This document shows, one piece after another, positions 1 through 10,740 of a stretch of 64,000 bases of DNA. The translations under genes and the position numbers were made by a program. Numbering within the stretch: the first letter of the stretch is position 1; each line of letters starts with the position of its first letter. Source of the DNA: Apophysomyces variabilis (taxonomy: Eukaryota; Mucoromycota; Mucoromycetes; Mucorales; Mucoraceae). Where the stretch lies: the NCBI GenBank assembly GCA_002749535.1, contig MZZL01000384.1, positions 317,410 to 381,409 of the forward strand. The letters run 5' to 3'. The notes below the pieces were generated by a model. The model ran no database searches and had not been told where the DNA came from. It saw only the letters and a program-made list of their open reading frames with translations.

Positions 1-326
1 CAAAAAAAAAAGTTTTATTACAAACTTTGGTTCTGTATTATATCCAGAAAACAAAATATTTCTTGCTTTTTCTTTTTTCTTTTTTACACACGGAAGTTTT
101 GGTGAGGGGCGGCTTGAACCCGGGTAATTGCGTCCATCAGTTGGTTAATTGCCTGTTCTTTGTTCTCCTCATATTTCGCTCTAATTTCCGCAATCTTGGC
201 ATCCGTTTCCTGATCGACTTTGACCAAACTCTGATCCGATTCACCCGAGTGCTAAGGGGAAAAGAGATAAATAAAATGACATCTCTTTGCTCAATCCTTT
301 TCTTTTCTTTTCTTTTTTTTTTTTTT
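1..326. repeat. Exact duplicate of 1177-1502 (VMA10 3' end)
   Basis: These 326 bases reappear, identical as far as I can compare by eye, at 1177-1502 (offset 1176). They carry the last VMA10 coding exon on the minus strand (84-251) and part of the preceding intron. The copy stops in a T-run exactly where the N gap begins, and the second copy continues past the same T-run into the rest of VMA10. A contig that ended in the homopolymer and was placed beside its own continuation would give this picture. A real partial tandem duplication is possible but less likely. Confidence 0.9.
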
Positions 327-647
327 NNNNNNNNNNNNNNNNNNNNNNNNNNNNNNNNNNNNNNNNNNNNNNNNNNNNNNNNNNNNNNNNNNNNNNNNNN
401 NNNNNNNNNNNNNNNNNNNNNNNNNNNNNNNNNNNNNNNNNNNNNNNNNNNNNNNNNNNNNNNNNNNNNNNNNNNNNNNNNNNNNNNNNNNNNNNNNNNN
501 NNNNNNNNNNNNNNNNNNNNNNNNNNNNNNNNNNNNNNNNNNNNNNNNNNNNNNNNNNNNNNNNNNNNNNNNNNNNNNNNNNNNNNNNNNNNNNNNNNNN
601 NNNNNNNNNNNNNNNNNNNNNNNNNNNNNNNNNNNNNNNNNNNNNNN
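327..647. other. Assembly gap (321 N)
   Basis: A run of N follows a T homopolymer. The flanks are duplicated VMA10 sequence on the left and T/C-rich non-coding sequence on the right, so the gap size and the local order are uncertain. Confidence 0.99.
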
Positions 648-1176
648 TCGTTTATCATCTTCTTTTTCTTTTTTTTTCTTTAAATTTGTTTTTTCCTTTT
701 CCACGCTTTATGTTGTGTACAAAGAACCACTCAACCTACTCCCAAAACCAAAAAACAAAAATCACCCCAAAAAAAACACATCCAAGACGCGCTTCTCTAT
801 GCACCCTTTTTCTCTTTTCTCTTCAAAATTCTTTTTGCTTTCTACTAATTAAGAAAATTGTTTAGTTCTGTTGTTATTCCTGTATGTTTTTTTTTCTCCC
901 TATTCCGTTTGTATCATGTTTCATTCGTATTGCATTTTGCTTTTTTAATTCGTTTTTGTTGTTCTTTGCTTATTTTCCTTGCTTTTTCTATTGTATGTAA
1001 AAACCCACAATAACTATGCCGGTACAGTTTTATTCTCCAAAAAAAAAAATCCCCCACAAAAAAAAAAGGTCAAACGCCCAATCATACGAAGTAAAAAATC
1101 CTCATTAAAAAGGTATATATATCTACCTTCTATTTTACCGTTCTTTTCTTTTGCTGGTTGTACTGTTTAAACTTTG
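648..1176. other. Non-coding T/A-rich spacer
   Basis: This stretch is low-complexity, T-rich then A-rich, with no conserved reading frame. It lies 3' of VMA10 (minus strand) and probably holds its 3' UTR and polyadenylation region. I see nothing else. Confidence 0.6.
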
Positions 1177-1259
1177 CAAAAAAAAAAGTTTTATTACAAA
1201 CTTTGGTTCTGTATTATATCCAGAAAACAAAATATTTCTTGCTTTTTCTTTTTTCTTTT

Positions 1260-2000
1260 TTACACACGGAAGTTTTGGTGAGGGGCGGCTTGAACCCGGG
1301 TAATTGCGTCCATCAGTTGGTTAATTGCCTGTTCTTTGTTCTCCTCATATTTCGCTCTAATTTCCGCAATCTTGGCATCCGTTTCCTGATCGACTTTGAC
1401 CAAACTCTGATCCGATTCACCCGAGTGCTAAGGGGAAAAGAGATAAATAAAATGACATCTCTTTGCTCAATCCTTTTCTTTTCTTTTCTTTTTTTTTTTT
1501 TTCGCTATCTAGCCCTTGCTTTGGTTTCCCTTGCTATATCCTTTTTTATATCTTACCTGAGCAACAAAGTTTTGATATTCAGCAGCCTTCTGGGCCTTGA
1601 GATCATCAATATCTTTGGCAGCCTCGGTACGGGCATCCTTTAAACGCTGTACACGATCTAGTCAAATACATTCAAGTTAAGGAAAAGGCTTATTCCAAAG
1701 AGAGAGATAAAGAGAGACGCGCACGCGCGCTATGGAAGTTGGAGTTTTATGATGGTAAAAAACGTACATTGTTTAGCACTTGTGACGATCTTGGCGGCTT
1801 CACGTTCGGCCTCCAAAAGAGTGTTGATACCTTGCGAGCTTGAAGCAGACTATAGACATAGACAGCGAAATAAAAAAAAAAAAGAAAAAGGAAAAAAGAA
1901 AGCGGTTCGCATGTCAGAGGAGCAAGCAAAATGCATAATATGAAAGATGGAGCCATCTCTGTGTGTTGTGGCGGCATCTCTTTTTCTTCTTCTTTACCAT
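1260..2000 (-). CDS. VMA10: V-type proton ATPase subunit G
   Basis: Subunit G is part of the peripheral stalk of the vacuolar proton pump, pairing with subunit E to link V1 to V0. I read four exons on the minus strand: 2000-1998, 1849-1768, 1657-1557 and 1427-1260, giving 117 residues, the usual length for the family. The N-terminus has the conserved QGINTLLEAEREAAKIV block, followed by YRVQRLKDAR and a charged helix ending AITRVQAAPHQNFRV. The first coding exon is only the ATG, followed directly by a GTAAAG donor; splicing to 1849 gives MSASSSQGINTLL. One intron is rich in GA and GC repeats (about 1695-1730). The last exon is duplicated at 84-251 beside the gap. Confidence 0.92.
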
Positions 2001-2002
2001 GT

Positions 2003-2869
2003 TCTTCTTTCTTTCGGGATCACGATTTGAAACAAAAGGGTATGTATAAAGAGGAGTGACAGATAAAAAGTAACAATAAAGAAGCGCAACAGCTAGTCGG
2101 GAAAGGAGAAAACAGGGAAAAGGCACAGCTGCGTTTCAGAAGGAGACGGAGTTTGATTGATCGATGAGGCTATGCGTCATCACACAGTGAGAAGAGAGTG
2201 GGAACTATCCTCCCATCTTGTTCGGATGAACTGGTGTCACACATTGCCGACACACCACATACCAAAGTGAAGCTGACTCATGAACCCTATAATCAGTAAT
2301 AAGAAAACGCTGGTTTATTGGATGTATCCAAATAGTTGGGAGTATAGACCTAGCTCATTACAGCGTGTGAAATGGGAAAGAAGGTCAAAGTAGATAAAAG
2401 AAAGATCTTTCGCTTCTTGCGATACTGCTACATACTCGATCGATTGATTTCTTATGGGTTCTGCACATCTGCAGACTGCTTACTTTCTTCTTATAACGGG
2501 CGTTTGGAAAATTAAAAATTTATGATCAACCTTTCCTTGGGGATAGTGAAAGAAGAAACAAAAGGAAAGCGAAAGAATTGGAAAGCGCCTTTATTTTTCT
2601 TTTCGGCCGCCTAATGTATCATGCAAGAGAAACAGATCTAGAACTTATTCTATCTATTACAAAGACATTGATATACTTTGACAGTAAAGGGCTTATTTTC
2701 ATGCTTTGGTTTAGAAGCCAAAAGCTTCCAATGACTTTCGGCATCATTGGCTACGTCTCGCAAAGAAACAAGAAAAAATAGCCTACACGGCTGTGAAACC
2801 TCGTCCATCTATTAAACAATATAGGGCGTTACTGTACTTTTTTCTTTCCCTTTCACTTTCTTTTTAACT
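2003..2869. other. Intergenic, divergent promoters of VMA10 and DUF962 gene
   Basis: About 870 bases lie between two divergently transcribed genes. There are short chance frames only (for example 2578-2781 without an ATG). I see no RNA gene or repeat; it presumably holds the 5' UTRs and promoters of both neighbours. Confidence 0.6.
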
Positions 2870-3433
2870 ATGGCACGCAATAGTACTACGGTGGTCAATC
2901 CAAATTACTCACGGCGTTCAGAACCCGAAGGAGGCTTTAAATCGATTGAAGCATTTTACCCCTACTATTTGGGTGAACATTGCAACAGAACCAACCGTCG
3001 ACTTCATTTCACAGGTACCATGCCCGCCATTGGGTGCTAAAAACGAACTACTGATGGTTCACGCTCCAAAAAAAATATAAAGGAACGACATTAGCTATTA
3101 TCATCGCAGTTTATGCTGCGATCCGTCGAAGACCCCGTTTGCTGCTCGTCGCTCTGTTTCAAGGTACAAAAAGAACAAACACATTCATGTTGTATACACC
3201 TAAGGAAAATGTTCTTCTTCCTTTAGGTTATTTCCTAGCATGGATAGGGCATTTCATGTTTGAGAAAAAGTAAGTTTCTTCCTTAGTCATCTTGCGTCCC
3301 AAATATAGCAATAACCATATACTTTCTGCTGTTTGCTTCCAGCAAGCCGGCCACTTTCCGTTATCCTATCTATTCTTTCCGTTGCGATTTTAAATTGTGG
3401 TACGAGATCATCTCTGGACGTCGTTTATTATGA
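2870..3433 (+). CDS. DUF962 (Mpo1-like) small membrane protein
   Basis: Four exons (2870-3014, 3083-3163, 3227-3269, 3343-3433) give 119 residues. After a short N-terminal tail comes the family signature FYPYYLGEHCNRTNRRLHF, then two hydrophobic stretches, the WIGHFMFEKNKPATF block and a closing YPIYSFRCDF segment. Yeast Mpo1, a member of the same Pfam family, is an iron-dependent dioxygenase of 2-hydroxy fatty acid alpha-oxidation in the ER, and its histidines matter; the H of EH, the H of LHF and the H of IGHF are present here. This protein is shorter than Mpo1 and lies in the branch typical of bacteria and fungi whose substrate is not established, so the enzymatic role is inferred. Confidence 0.85.
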
Positions 3434-3462
3434 AGTGCATATCTAGTCGTAATTCCGTATTT

Positions 3463-5467
3463 TTATTCCTTGATGGGCAATTGAATATCTGATTCTTCGG
3501 TCATTGGTGTGGTTTCGGCATTATTATCCTCCTCAAAGTCAGATAGAGAGCCTGACGAGAGTGGAGAGCTGTCACCTAGCAAGCTGTTTTCTTCCATGGC
3601 TCTGCTAGTTTTTGATGGGGCGCTAACTGTGTCTGTCTGAATAGAAAGGCCCTCTGACAATGGAAACGTGTTTGCCAGGGATATGTGTCGCATATCTTCA
3701 AAGTACTGTAATAAGTAAAGGGCGTCGGGTCGCATTTTTGGGTCAGGATGCAGGCCTGTCCTCAGGATAGGGAAAAATGATTTGTATATCGGGTTCAGTC
3801 CATCCGGTCGGAATTCTACAGAGCCATTAGAGGTTCTTGAGAGAACCCGTTCTTGAAATTCTTTATCGCTTAAACTTGGAGTCATCATTTCCGCCACAAT
3901 AAGCATCGCCATGAAGATGTCGGACTTTTTCGTGAACAATCCATGCCGAATCATTTCTAAATTCCATTGCCATTAAAGGATTACCTAACTTTGTAATTAC
4001 AACCCATTTGTAAACTTCTTACCTGGAGCAGCCACGTCCTTTGTCCAAGGTACTCCCATTTCCGATAGCTTTAGTTGTTCTTTACCCTCTAGTTCTACAC
4101 ATGAACTTTATTTCAAGCTGAATAAGTACATTCCGTCTTTGTCATGTTTCTTTACGCGTTTCCTACCCAAAATCAGTGATCCAGCCAGATCCACTTGAGT
4201 CCACCTAACACGTAAATAAAACAAAGAGCAACCATCAAACTTGGTAAGTTGAATACGTTGTATTTTTTTTTCCAGTACCAAAATATTCTCCAACTTCAAG
4301 TCAACGATACCGATGCCTAGTTGGTGTGCATCGGCTAATGCTGCAGACAGAGAAATCGCAAGCTGTAAGATTTCAATTGGATGAAAGAATTTACTGGCTG
4401 ACGCAGCAAAAAATGAAAGAGAGGCGAACAGTGGTTAGAAAGGATTGACAGATCCAACAAAGCAAAGCAGGCAATTTACCTCGCTTCTCCATGAGATCAC
4501 GTAGGTCGCCATACTCATAGTAGCGTTGAACAATATAAATATCGCTATGATGAGCACGGGATGTGCTTGTGATGACAGGGCCTGCCGTGTCTTTCGCGGA
4601 TGAAGAGAATCGAAGTTGATGTGGTTTGCACTCGAACACGCCCAGATAGGGATTTGTAAAGCGACAAACAGAGAGCTTGGCTGCAAACATCAATTCCCGT
4701 TTGATGTGTTCATAGAACGTACGCCTTGACTTCAGTAATCGTCGGCACTTGCATGCAATCGGCACACCGCGATAGGTGGCGTACATCACCTTTCCGATAT
4801 GCCCTTCTCCAAGCAATTTAAATCGTTCAAAACGAAAATCTTCCACCATGAAACGGATAGGAAAATGTTGCGCAATCTCCCGTGTTAGCGTATCATCCAA
4901 ACTGCTTGGCTGTTTTCTGTCTGAATTTGACCTGGTTTTCTTTTTTATGGTTGATATCGCGTCATTTTTTTGTTCTTCTTTAGAATCGTTGCTTCCTTGT
5001 GTTGCTTTTGCAGGCGTGATCTTCCTTTTTTGTCTCGGGGTTTCTTTTCTCTGTTGCTTCGGTGCTGACGACCGGTTCTGCTTTTTAAAAGGGATTTGTC
5101 TTCCGTTTGTCTTCGTTAAATATACTGTTTCGGTCTCTGGCGTTTCGCTTTTACGTCTTCTTTTTTTCGGCCTGACTATAGTTGACATAGTTGCACGCGT
5201 CGCTTTTTCAGAAGTTATTTCGATAACCGGTTCTGATTTCGTAGTAAGCAAGGTTTCTCCGTTCTTTACCTTCGAGCGTGTTGAACGAGAATTGATGGTT
5301 TGTTCTAATGAGCGTATGTACAATTGACCTGCTCGTGATTTTGTCCAATGTTTGAATCTGGTGGGGAAGTTGTCTATAGAAGGGTCTTCTTCAGCTTTCA
5401 CTGAAAGCTTTTTATTTAGGACGTATTCTCTGAATACTCTATCTTCGTACTCAGTAAATGGAGTCAT
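3463..5467 (-). CDS. Fungal protein kinase with basic N-terminal extension
   Basis: Five exons (5467-4480, 4397-4279, 4204-4167, 4105-4023, 3956-3463) give 573 residues. The kinase domain has a glycine loop LLGEGHIGKV (218-227), lysine K240 in PIACK, an alphaC glutamate E258, catalytic D362 in IVDLKLEN, D380-F-G-S-C, and APEMI split by the last intron. The HRD motif reads IVD, so histidine and arginine of the catalytic loop are replaced. The DFG appears only after splicing at 4279/4204; reading through the intron hides it. Residues 60-200 are basic and low complexity. The N-terminus (TEYEDRVFREYVLN, then a W/R-rich helix) loosely resembles a SANT/Rap1-type Myb fold; that is a guess. The C-terminal 70 residues are Ser/Asp-rich. 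The substrate is unknown. Confidence 0.85.
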
Positions 5468-5847
5468 GGTTTAGTAAGAAGAGCTTTACAAAGTCAACAG
5501 ATAAAAAGAGGGAAATCAAATGGGGAACAGAAAAGGTGGAAAGGCACGGTTCGGCTGAGTTTCAAACTGTCATGGGGGAAAAGGACACACCCTCTAGTAT
5601 AACAAATTCCTATAATAGGCATTGTTGTGAGTCACACAATGAGACTGAATTTAAAAAAAGAAACCTGTTATATGTCCGTCATAGCGACGGATGCCGGCCT
5701 TCGCATCCTGTTTATAAAATAAGCAAATTACTTGTGCAGATAACTAACAGTAACACCTACCAGTATGGTGGCTTTCTGAAGACGACTGTACGCACCTATA
5801 GTAAAGATATATTAGCTGTTAAAGCTGCCACACTTTAAATATGTCGG
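5468..5847 (-). ncRNA. Candidate guide (omega) RNA region of the Fanzor
   Basis: This 380-base gap lies directly 3' of the Fanzor stop codon (minus strand) and 5' of the kinase. In known Fanzor and TnpB loci the guide RNA comes from the region overlapping and following the nuclease 3' end. Two adjacent inverted repeats occur here: CCGTC/GACGG (5676-5680 with 5686-5690) and GGATGC/GCATCC (5689-5694 with 5703-5708). They share two G bases, so they would compete or need shortening. This is position plus hairpins only; the same bases could belong to the kinase promoter and leader. Confidence 0.3.
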
Positions 5848-8800
5848 TTACCTTTGAACGGTGGTATCGGCAATATTGGATATTCCAGCGTCAAAATGGC
5901 TGGGATCAAATGGTGGCAACGTTATCCTCTCTGCAGAAAATAGGTTGCTGATCGCCGCTAGTCCGATGGCCACGGCGGCTTGAACGTCCCGATTTTGAGT
6001 CGTACGCCCTGCTTTAAAAGTAACACACTTCGAGTTGACGCAGCGCGAGCTTCCATTCATAGTACGCCATTTAATTTCCTTGTAACGACGCCCTTTTGGG
6101 TGAATTATCTTCTGAAAACAGAATACGCATGTTTGCGAGCTACGATGCTCATCTGTCATTGCCACTGGGGTGTACCTACGGTGTCTCGCCCGTAACCATT
6201 TGCCTCCACGCTTAGGATGGCCTTTCAATCTGGACCCAACACACGTCCCTTGGGTGCCAATCGCCATAACTGGTATTACCCTCCTTCCGCTATCATGTGG
6301 CCCCGCTTCCATCGCGATCTTTCTTCTCTCGTTTGCAGCCACTCTATCGTATATTCTCTCCTTGTAGAGATCTTGTATCACCTTTTCTTTGTGCCACCTG
6401 TTTGAATGGTAAAAATCCCTGAGCGTCTTTCTACAGCTCCGACCAATCTATAAATGTGTATGTTATCGATAGTTGTCCAAAAAAGACTAACGATTACCTT
6501 TTGACAACGAATAATATCTTGGACTGACATAGCTTTCTCCATCGAGGCTTCTTTCAATTGCTCTTCGGCTGCAAGAACCTCTGTATTCGACTGTGGCAAT
6601 TATCACATAAGCACAACATATTGTAGCTGGCTTATTTACCTTCTTTCGTCGCTCCCGTTTCTTGCGGAATGTCCTTGCAAGTGTTTTTTCATCGAGCGAT
6701 TTTGCCGTGATACGTATCGGCTTTGGTAGCTGGAGCATGTCAGTAGGAGAGACATCGATATCATCATCGTGATCATTGACGTTATTGACACCCAGCATCG
6801 AATATCGATTGTAAAGCTGTAAATGGAAATCTGCTCTTTGTCTCGTAATAGGCACTGTAGTCGACAGCACTTGCAAACCGTAATCAGTGCCACTGAACGT
6901 TAGTATATTGTTCTGATCTTCTAAAAGTGGCCCAAGGTCTAGTCGGCCTACGCTGTCTTCACAGCCGGGGCGTCTCCCACTTTGGGGTCTGCACAGGCTA
7001 TCCTCCTCCTCCTCCTCATCCTCCTCCTCATTTTCCTCGTCGTTATTGTCGTTGTGCTTGTCCTTCTTTTTCTCCTTTTCTTTTTTGTATTTGGTATCTT
7101 CTTCATCACCGTCTGCTTCCTCCATTTTCTCGTCTTCTCCTCCTTTGCTTTTTCTCTCTTTTCTGCCAGCAGGACTTTTACCTTTTTTCTTTTGATGCGC
7201 TTTCACCAACTGTACGATTCTGTATATTAATATACGCTTTTATGTTGATGCAAGTTTGTATTCAACGTTACCTGTTCCAACTTGTACTTCTTCCGTCTTG
7301 CATTTGCTAACCGATCGTGTACTTGATTCAAAGCCATTTGTTGGTTTGACCAGTTCAATTTTGCAGCTTTTAAAGCTTCATAGCTCAGTTTCTGCTGTTG
7401 ATATGCTGCTTCCTTTTCAGTAACGTTTTCATGTTTGTCTGCCTTTCTTTTGTCCCTTATGCGCTTTTGACAAATAGCTTGATTTTCCTGATAGCTAGAG
7501 CGCAAACCTGCAACTAACTTCGTGGCTTCTTTCACAAGCTTGGTGTGTTGACATTTCAACGTTTCAAGTTTTTACATCCTTCTTTGTATCATCGAGAGTC
7601 TTTGCTAACTCAGGCGTGCTTTGTTGTTCGATGCTCGGCTCTTGGACGTAGGGTTCCTTTTTCCTATAATACTTCTTTCGTCTCGCCTCGTACCGTGATT
7701 CTATGGGTCTTCTTTGTTCACAAACGTTACCATCAATAATTGCTGTTTTCTGCGGAGTTACTGTGATGCGCCAGCGTGGTACCAACCCACGCTCCTTGCA
7801 TGTTTTTTCAATAGCCTCTACGTTGAAAAACGATCCAATCACTGTTCGCTTTTCTGCTATTGCTTCGTCTCTGTTTGTGAACACTGAGCCGTCTGCCTTG
7901 TAAATATCAAGCTGGGCATAGCTTGACCCAAACATTTCATACATGGCTACTGCATCTAGTGGTAGTGCGTGAACAGAAGCAGGGCTGATTGTGGGACATA
8001 TCGAAGCAGTGAACTCTTGATATCCAATCGAACAGAGCAAAGCGTTCGCCAATACTACGAAATTGAGACGCAGCGGTATACAAGGAGCAATTTGTCCCCT
8101 AATGACGTACGGCCTTAATGCGTTTGCGATATTCACCACGGTATCGATTTCTTGAGGAGAAAATGCATCGTCCGCATGAGAGGTAGCTAGCACATCTTCC
8201 ACTGTTACATGGCCGCTGATCTTATCTGACTGTAGGAGGGCTTTGGTAATAGCTTGCAGGATACCGAGCTTTCGCCTGCTTGGCTCACTTGTCTCCTCCT
8301 TCTCCTCCTCCTCCAGTTCTTCTTCTATTTGTTCGAACACACCGATGTGTGTTTCACCGAGGGATATCAAAATCTTCGCTTGCTGCTCCTATTTTGCCAC
8401 GTAAGCATATATCCTAATCAATAATGAAGTTTACCTCTTCTTTTGTAACCGACGCTCGGTTGTTCATTTGCTCTACTTTTATTGATTTTGGGTTGGACCT
8501 GGACTCCGATCGCGCCAGCAATTGGTTTTCGAGCCGTTCGATCGCCTCAGCACACGTCGCCGCACGCGTGGCTAGCCTTACCAAGATATCATCTTCTTCT
8601 TCCTGCTCGATCTGCTTCTTCAAGTTTCGCAATTGCTTTTTCTCGTTTTTTAATTTCCTTTTGATAGCTTTTTTCCGATATTGGTACTTGATCACTTGTT
8701 GCTGCTCGATTTCTTTTTCTCTTGCTAGTTTTGCCTTCTCTCTGATTTCTCGTACTTTTTCTTCACGCCTTGGTGCAAGATTAACACGGAGTAGAACACG

Positions 8801-9916
8801 TAATAAGTGATTCATGCTTCTGTTGTAAAGAGATCCTGCCCACATATTCTTTAAATTCGTCGAAAATTGCTTCATGTAAAAATGCGACGTCCTGCAAAGA
8901 CCATCGGGAATTACAGGCTGATTGTCAAGAGTTTGATCATGGAACTGCATCCATAAGTAGTGTTTTTCTTTGCTCACGTTTCCTTTTGTGCCAAAATATA
9001 ACCCGTGCAGAAATTGGATATGGTTCTCATTGAACATGGAAAGTAGATCGTTGTTTCGCCTGCCTGGCATCTCGTCAAGAAACTGCGAAAGATTATCTGG
9101 CATTGGGGCTACAGGTACAAAATAGTCATCTACCAGCATACTTTCGTCACGTAATTTTTCTTTGGGTACAACTGTACGGATATCGAAGCCAGTTGATGTT
9201 TGGTCCAATTCAGCTTTCACTGAACCTGATGCTGGGTCTAGAGACAAGGAAACTGACACGTATTTCAACATGGTAGCACGTACAACAGTTGCCAAGTCGG
9301 ACACATAATCCGTCATTTGCACGGACGTCGACTCTACCGTGTGCATAAAAATCCTTTTCAGATTTTCGTCAAGATCCGGCCGCAGTACGGATTTCAAAGG
9401 AACTGTACATGTCCTGAAAAGGTTATCCGAGTCTTCATCTTTCTTTTTGGGTCTGTTCTGCTTTCCTTCAGCTTTGACCACAGCCAAGACATCATCGAAG
9501 TTATCGACCGCGCATTGTCTCCAAAATTCGCCTGTTTTATGGGACGACGAGAGTCTAGAACGTATCTGTTTCTCTATTGTCCCTTTAGGGACGCCCGCTT
9601 TTTTGTCTGCTTCCTCAAAACTTCCTCGAGGGATTCTGTCTGCTTTTTCAAGAGCTTGTCGCAAACGATCCATCCTTTTTTCTTGAGCCTTCAGTCTCTT
9701 TTCTTTTGTTTTGGCAGACTGTTTTCCTTTCTTTGTTTTTCTAGAATTTTTTGTCTCATTTTTCCACAGTTCGTTTGCTATAGTACTCTTCAACTTCTGT
9801 AAAAGTACTTCAAGCAAGGTGTTTTTGGCTTGATCGTAGGATATCTGAGGCTCTGTTTGCCTTTTCCTTTTTCTTCTGGCGCTACCGCGTGGTGTAGGTA
9901 ATTGTATTTCGTTCAT
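5848..9916 (-). CDS. Fanzor (eukaryotic TnpB-like) RNA-guided DNA endonuclease
   Basis: Exons: 9916-8435, 8388-7576, 7538-7272, 7209-6640, 6590-6498 and 6447-5848, about 1,274 residues. The last exon carries the TnpB/OrfB zinc ribbon (CVFC at 6129-6118 and CVNSKC at 6042-6025) and RuvC-III NRDVQAAVAIGLA with D at 5988-5986. RuvC-I is SGTDYGL (D at 6885-6883). The canonical RuvC-II glutamate position reads MAIGTQG; a DE just before the zinc ribbon (E at 6150-6148) would be the rearranged catalytic glutamate described for Fanzors. Upstream exons are helical and basic, including a conserved-looking MYEMFGSS...VIGSFF block like the mucoralean Fanzor WED region. An acidic/lysine-rich insert of about 70 residues precedes RuvC-I. 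The junction near 7575-7539 needs either a 37-nt intron or a 1-nt indel. Much longer than the characterised Spizellomyces enzyme. No terminal repeats found. Confidence 0.85.
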
Positions 9917-10371
9917 AAAAAATACAAGAAATGTTGGATCTAGTTCTCAAAAGTAGAACGGAAAGGTGATATGCGAATTGTTCTCTGAACTGTTGTCCAA
10001 TTTTCACTTGACAGATTGGACTGCGAACTTTTCTGATAAAAAAAAAACTGAAACTTTATCACTTTATTTATCGTGGCTAGCTCTCATGTAGTTGAAAAGG
10101 AGAAAGAAGATAACGAGAAAAATTCGATTCGGACAACAGAGAAAAAATGGACAAGTCTTTATAACGGTTGGCAAAGAAGGGAAAGACCAAGGATACAAAG
10201 TATAAAGAACCTAGGTTATAGTGATTGCTATTGAGAAAGAAGCGGCAATACGAATAAAGAAAATCACAGGGAAGCAAGGGATAAAGGTTAAGCTGACTTG
10301 AATATTCATGATCGCACTCCCACTTTTATTCCTTACCTTTTACTACCTTTATATCCAACCAATCTTGGTTC
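9917..10371. other. Intergenic upstream of the Fanzor
   Basis: This is the 5' flank of the Fanzor. It contains an A-run near 10038 and otherwise AT-rich sequence. I looked for inverted or direct terminal repeats shared with 5468-5847 and found none that convinced me. Confidence 0.5.
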
Positions 10372-10701
10372 ATGGAAAAAGATGGAAAAGGTTCGCTTGC
10401 AACGTATCAGCGAAAGAAAAAAACAAAGTACGAGAGCAGAAAAGGCACACAAGTAAATGTGTATGTGTCGGATACAGGCCGCATAATTGCTCCGGTTGGT
10501 TGGGTTGATTTAGCCTTGTATCAAAAGATCGATAAAAGCCGGGCACTTGCTGTACCCTTCCATCTCAAAATCAAAGACCTGCATGCTCCAGAAATCGCGT
10601 GGCCTCCGTTCGCAGTAACATCGTACATTGCAACAGAAATCTCATACAGTTGCGTAAACGCGCCTCCGTGTTTACATAAAGGTAATACATGGACAAATTG
10701 A
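10372..10701 (+). CDS. Unassigned 109-residue ORF
   Basis: The frame starts with an ATG and encodes a basic N-terminus (KDGKG...RKKKTKYESRKG) and then a mixed sequence with GWVDLALYQKIDKSRALAV. It ends just past a possible donor (GTAATA at 10682), so it could be the first exon of a spliced gene. I recognise no family. It lies next to the Fanzor and could be a decayed or chance frame. Confidence 0.25.
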   Translation: MEKDGKGSLATYQRKKKTKYESRKGTQVNVYVSDTGRIIAPVGWVDLALYQKIDKSRALAVPFHLKIKDLHAPEIAWPPFAVTSYIATEISYSCVNAPPCLHKGNTWTN

Positions 10702-10740
10702 GCGGTACTTCACATGTATAATCTTTTTGGATTGCCCCCA

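Noticed and set aside
1..326. True tandem duplication of VMA10
   Set aside because: Only one partial copy, exact identity and an adjoining N gap at a homopolymer favour an assembly artefact.
4108..4299. Kinase apparently lacking DFG (VDLAGS)
   Set aside because: Intron removal at 4278-4205 gives WITDFGSC, so the motif is present.
5458..5838. 126-codon plus-strand ORF between the kinase and the Fanzor
   Set aside because: It lies antisense to the kinase start and its leader, has a biased composition and no recognisable motif.
6927..7310. Hydrophobic-looking plus-strand frames with Pro/Leu/Phe runs
   Set aside because: They are the reverse complement of the Lys/Glu-rich coding exon of the Fanzor, which automatically gives Leu/Phe/Pro runs.
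5468..10080. Terminal inverted repeats or target-site duplications around the Fanzor
   Set aside because: Only short AT-rich matches were found, no better than chance by eye.
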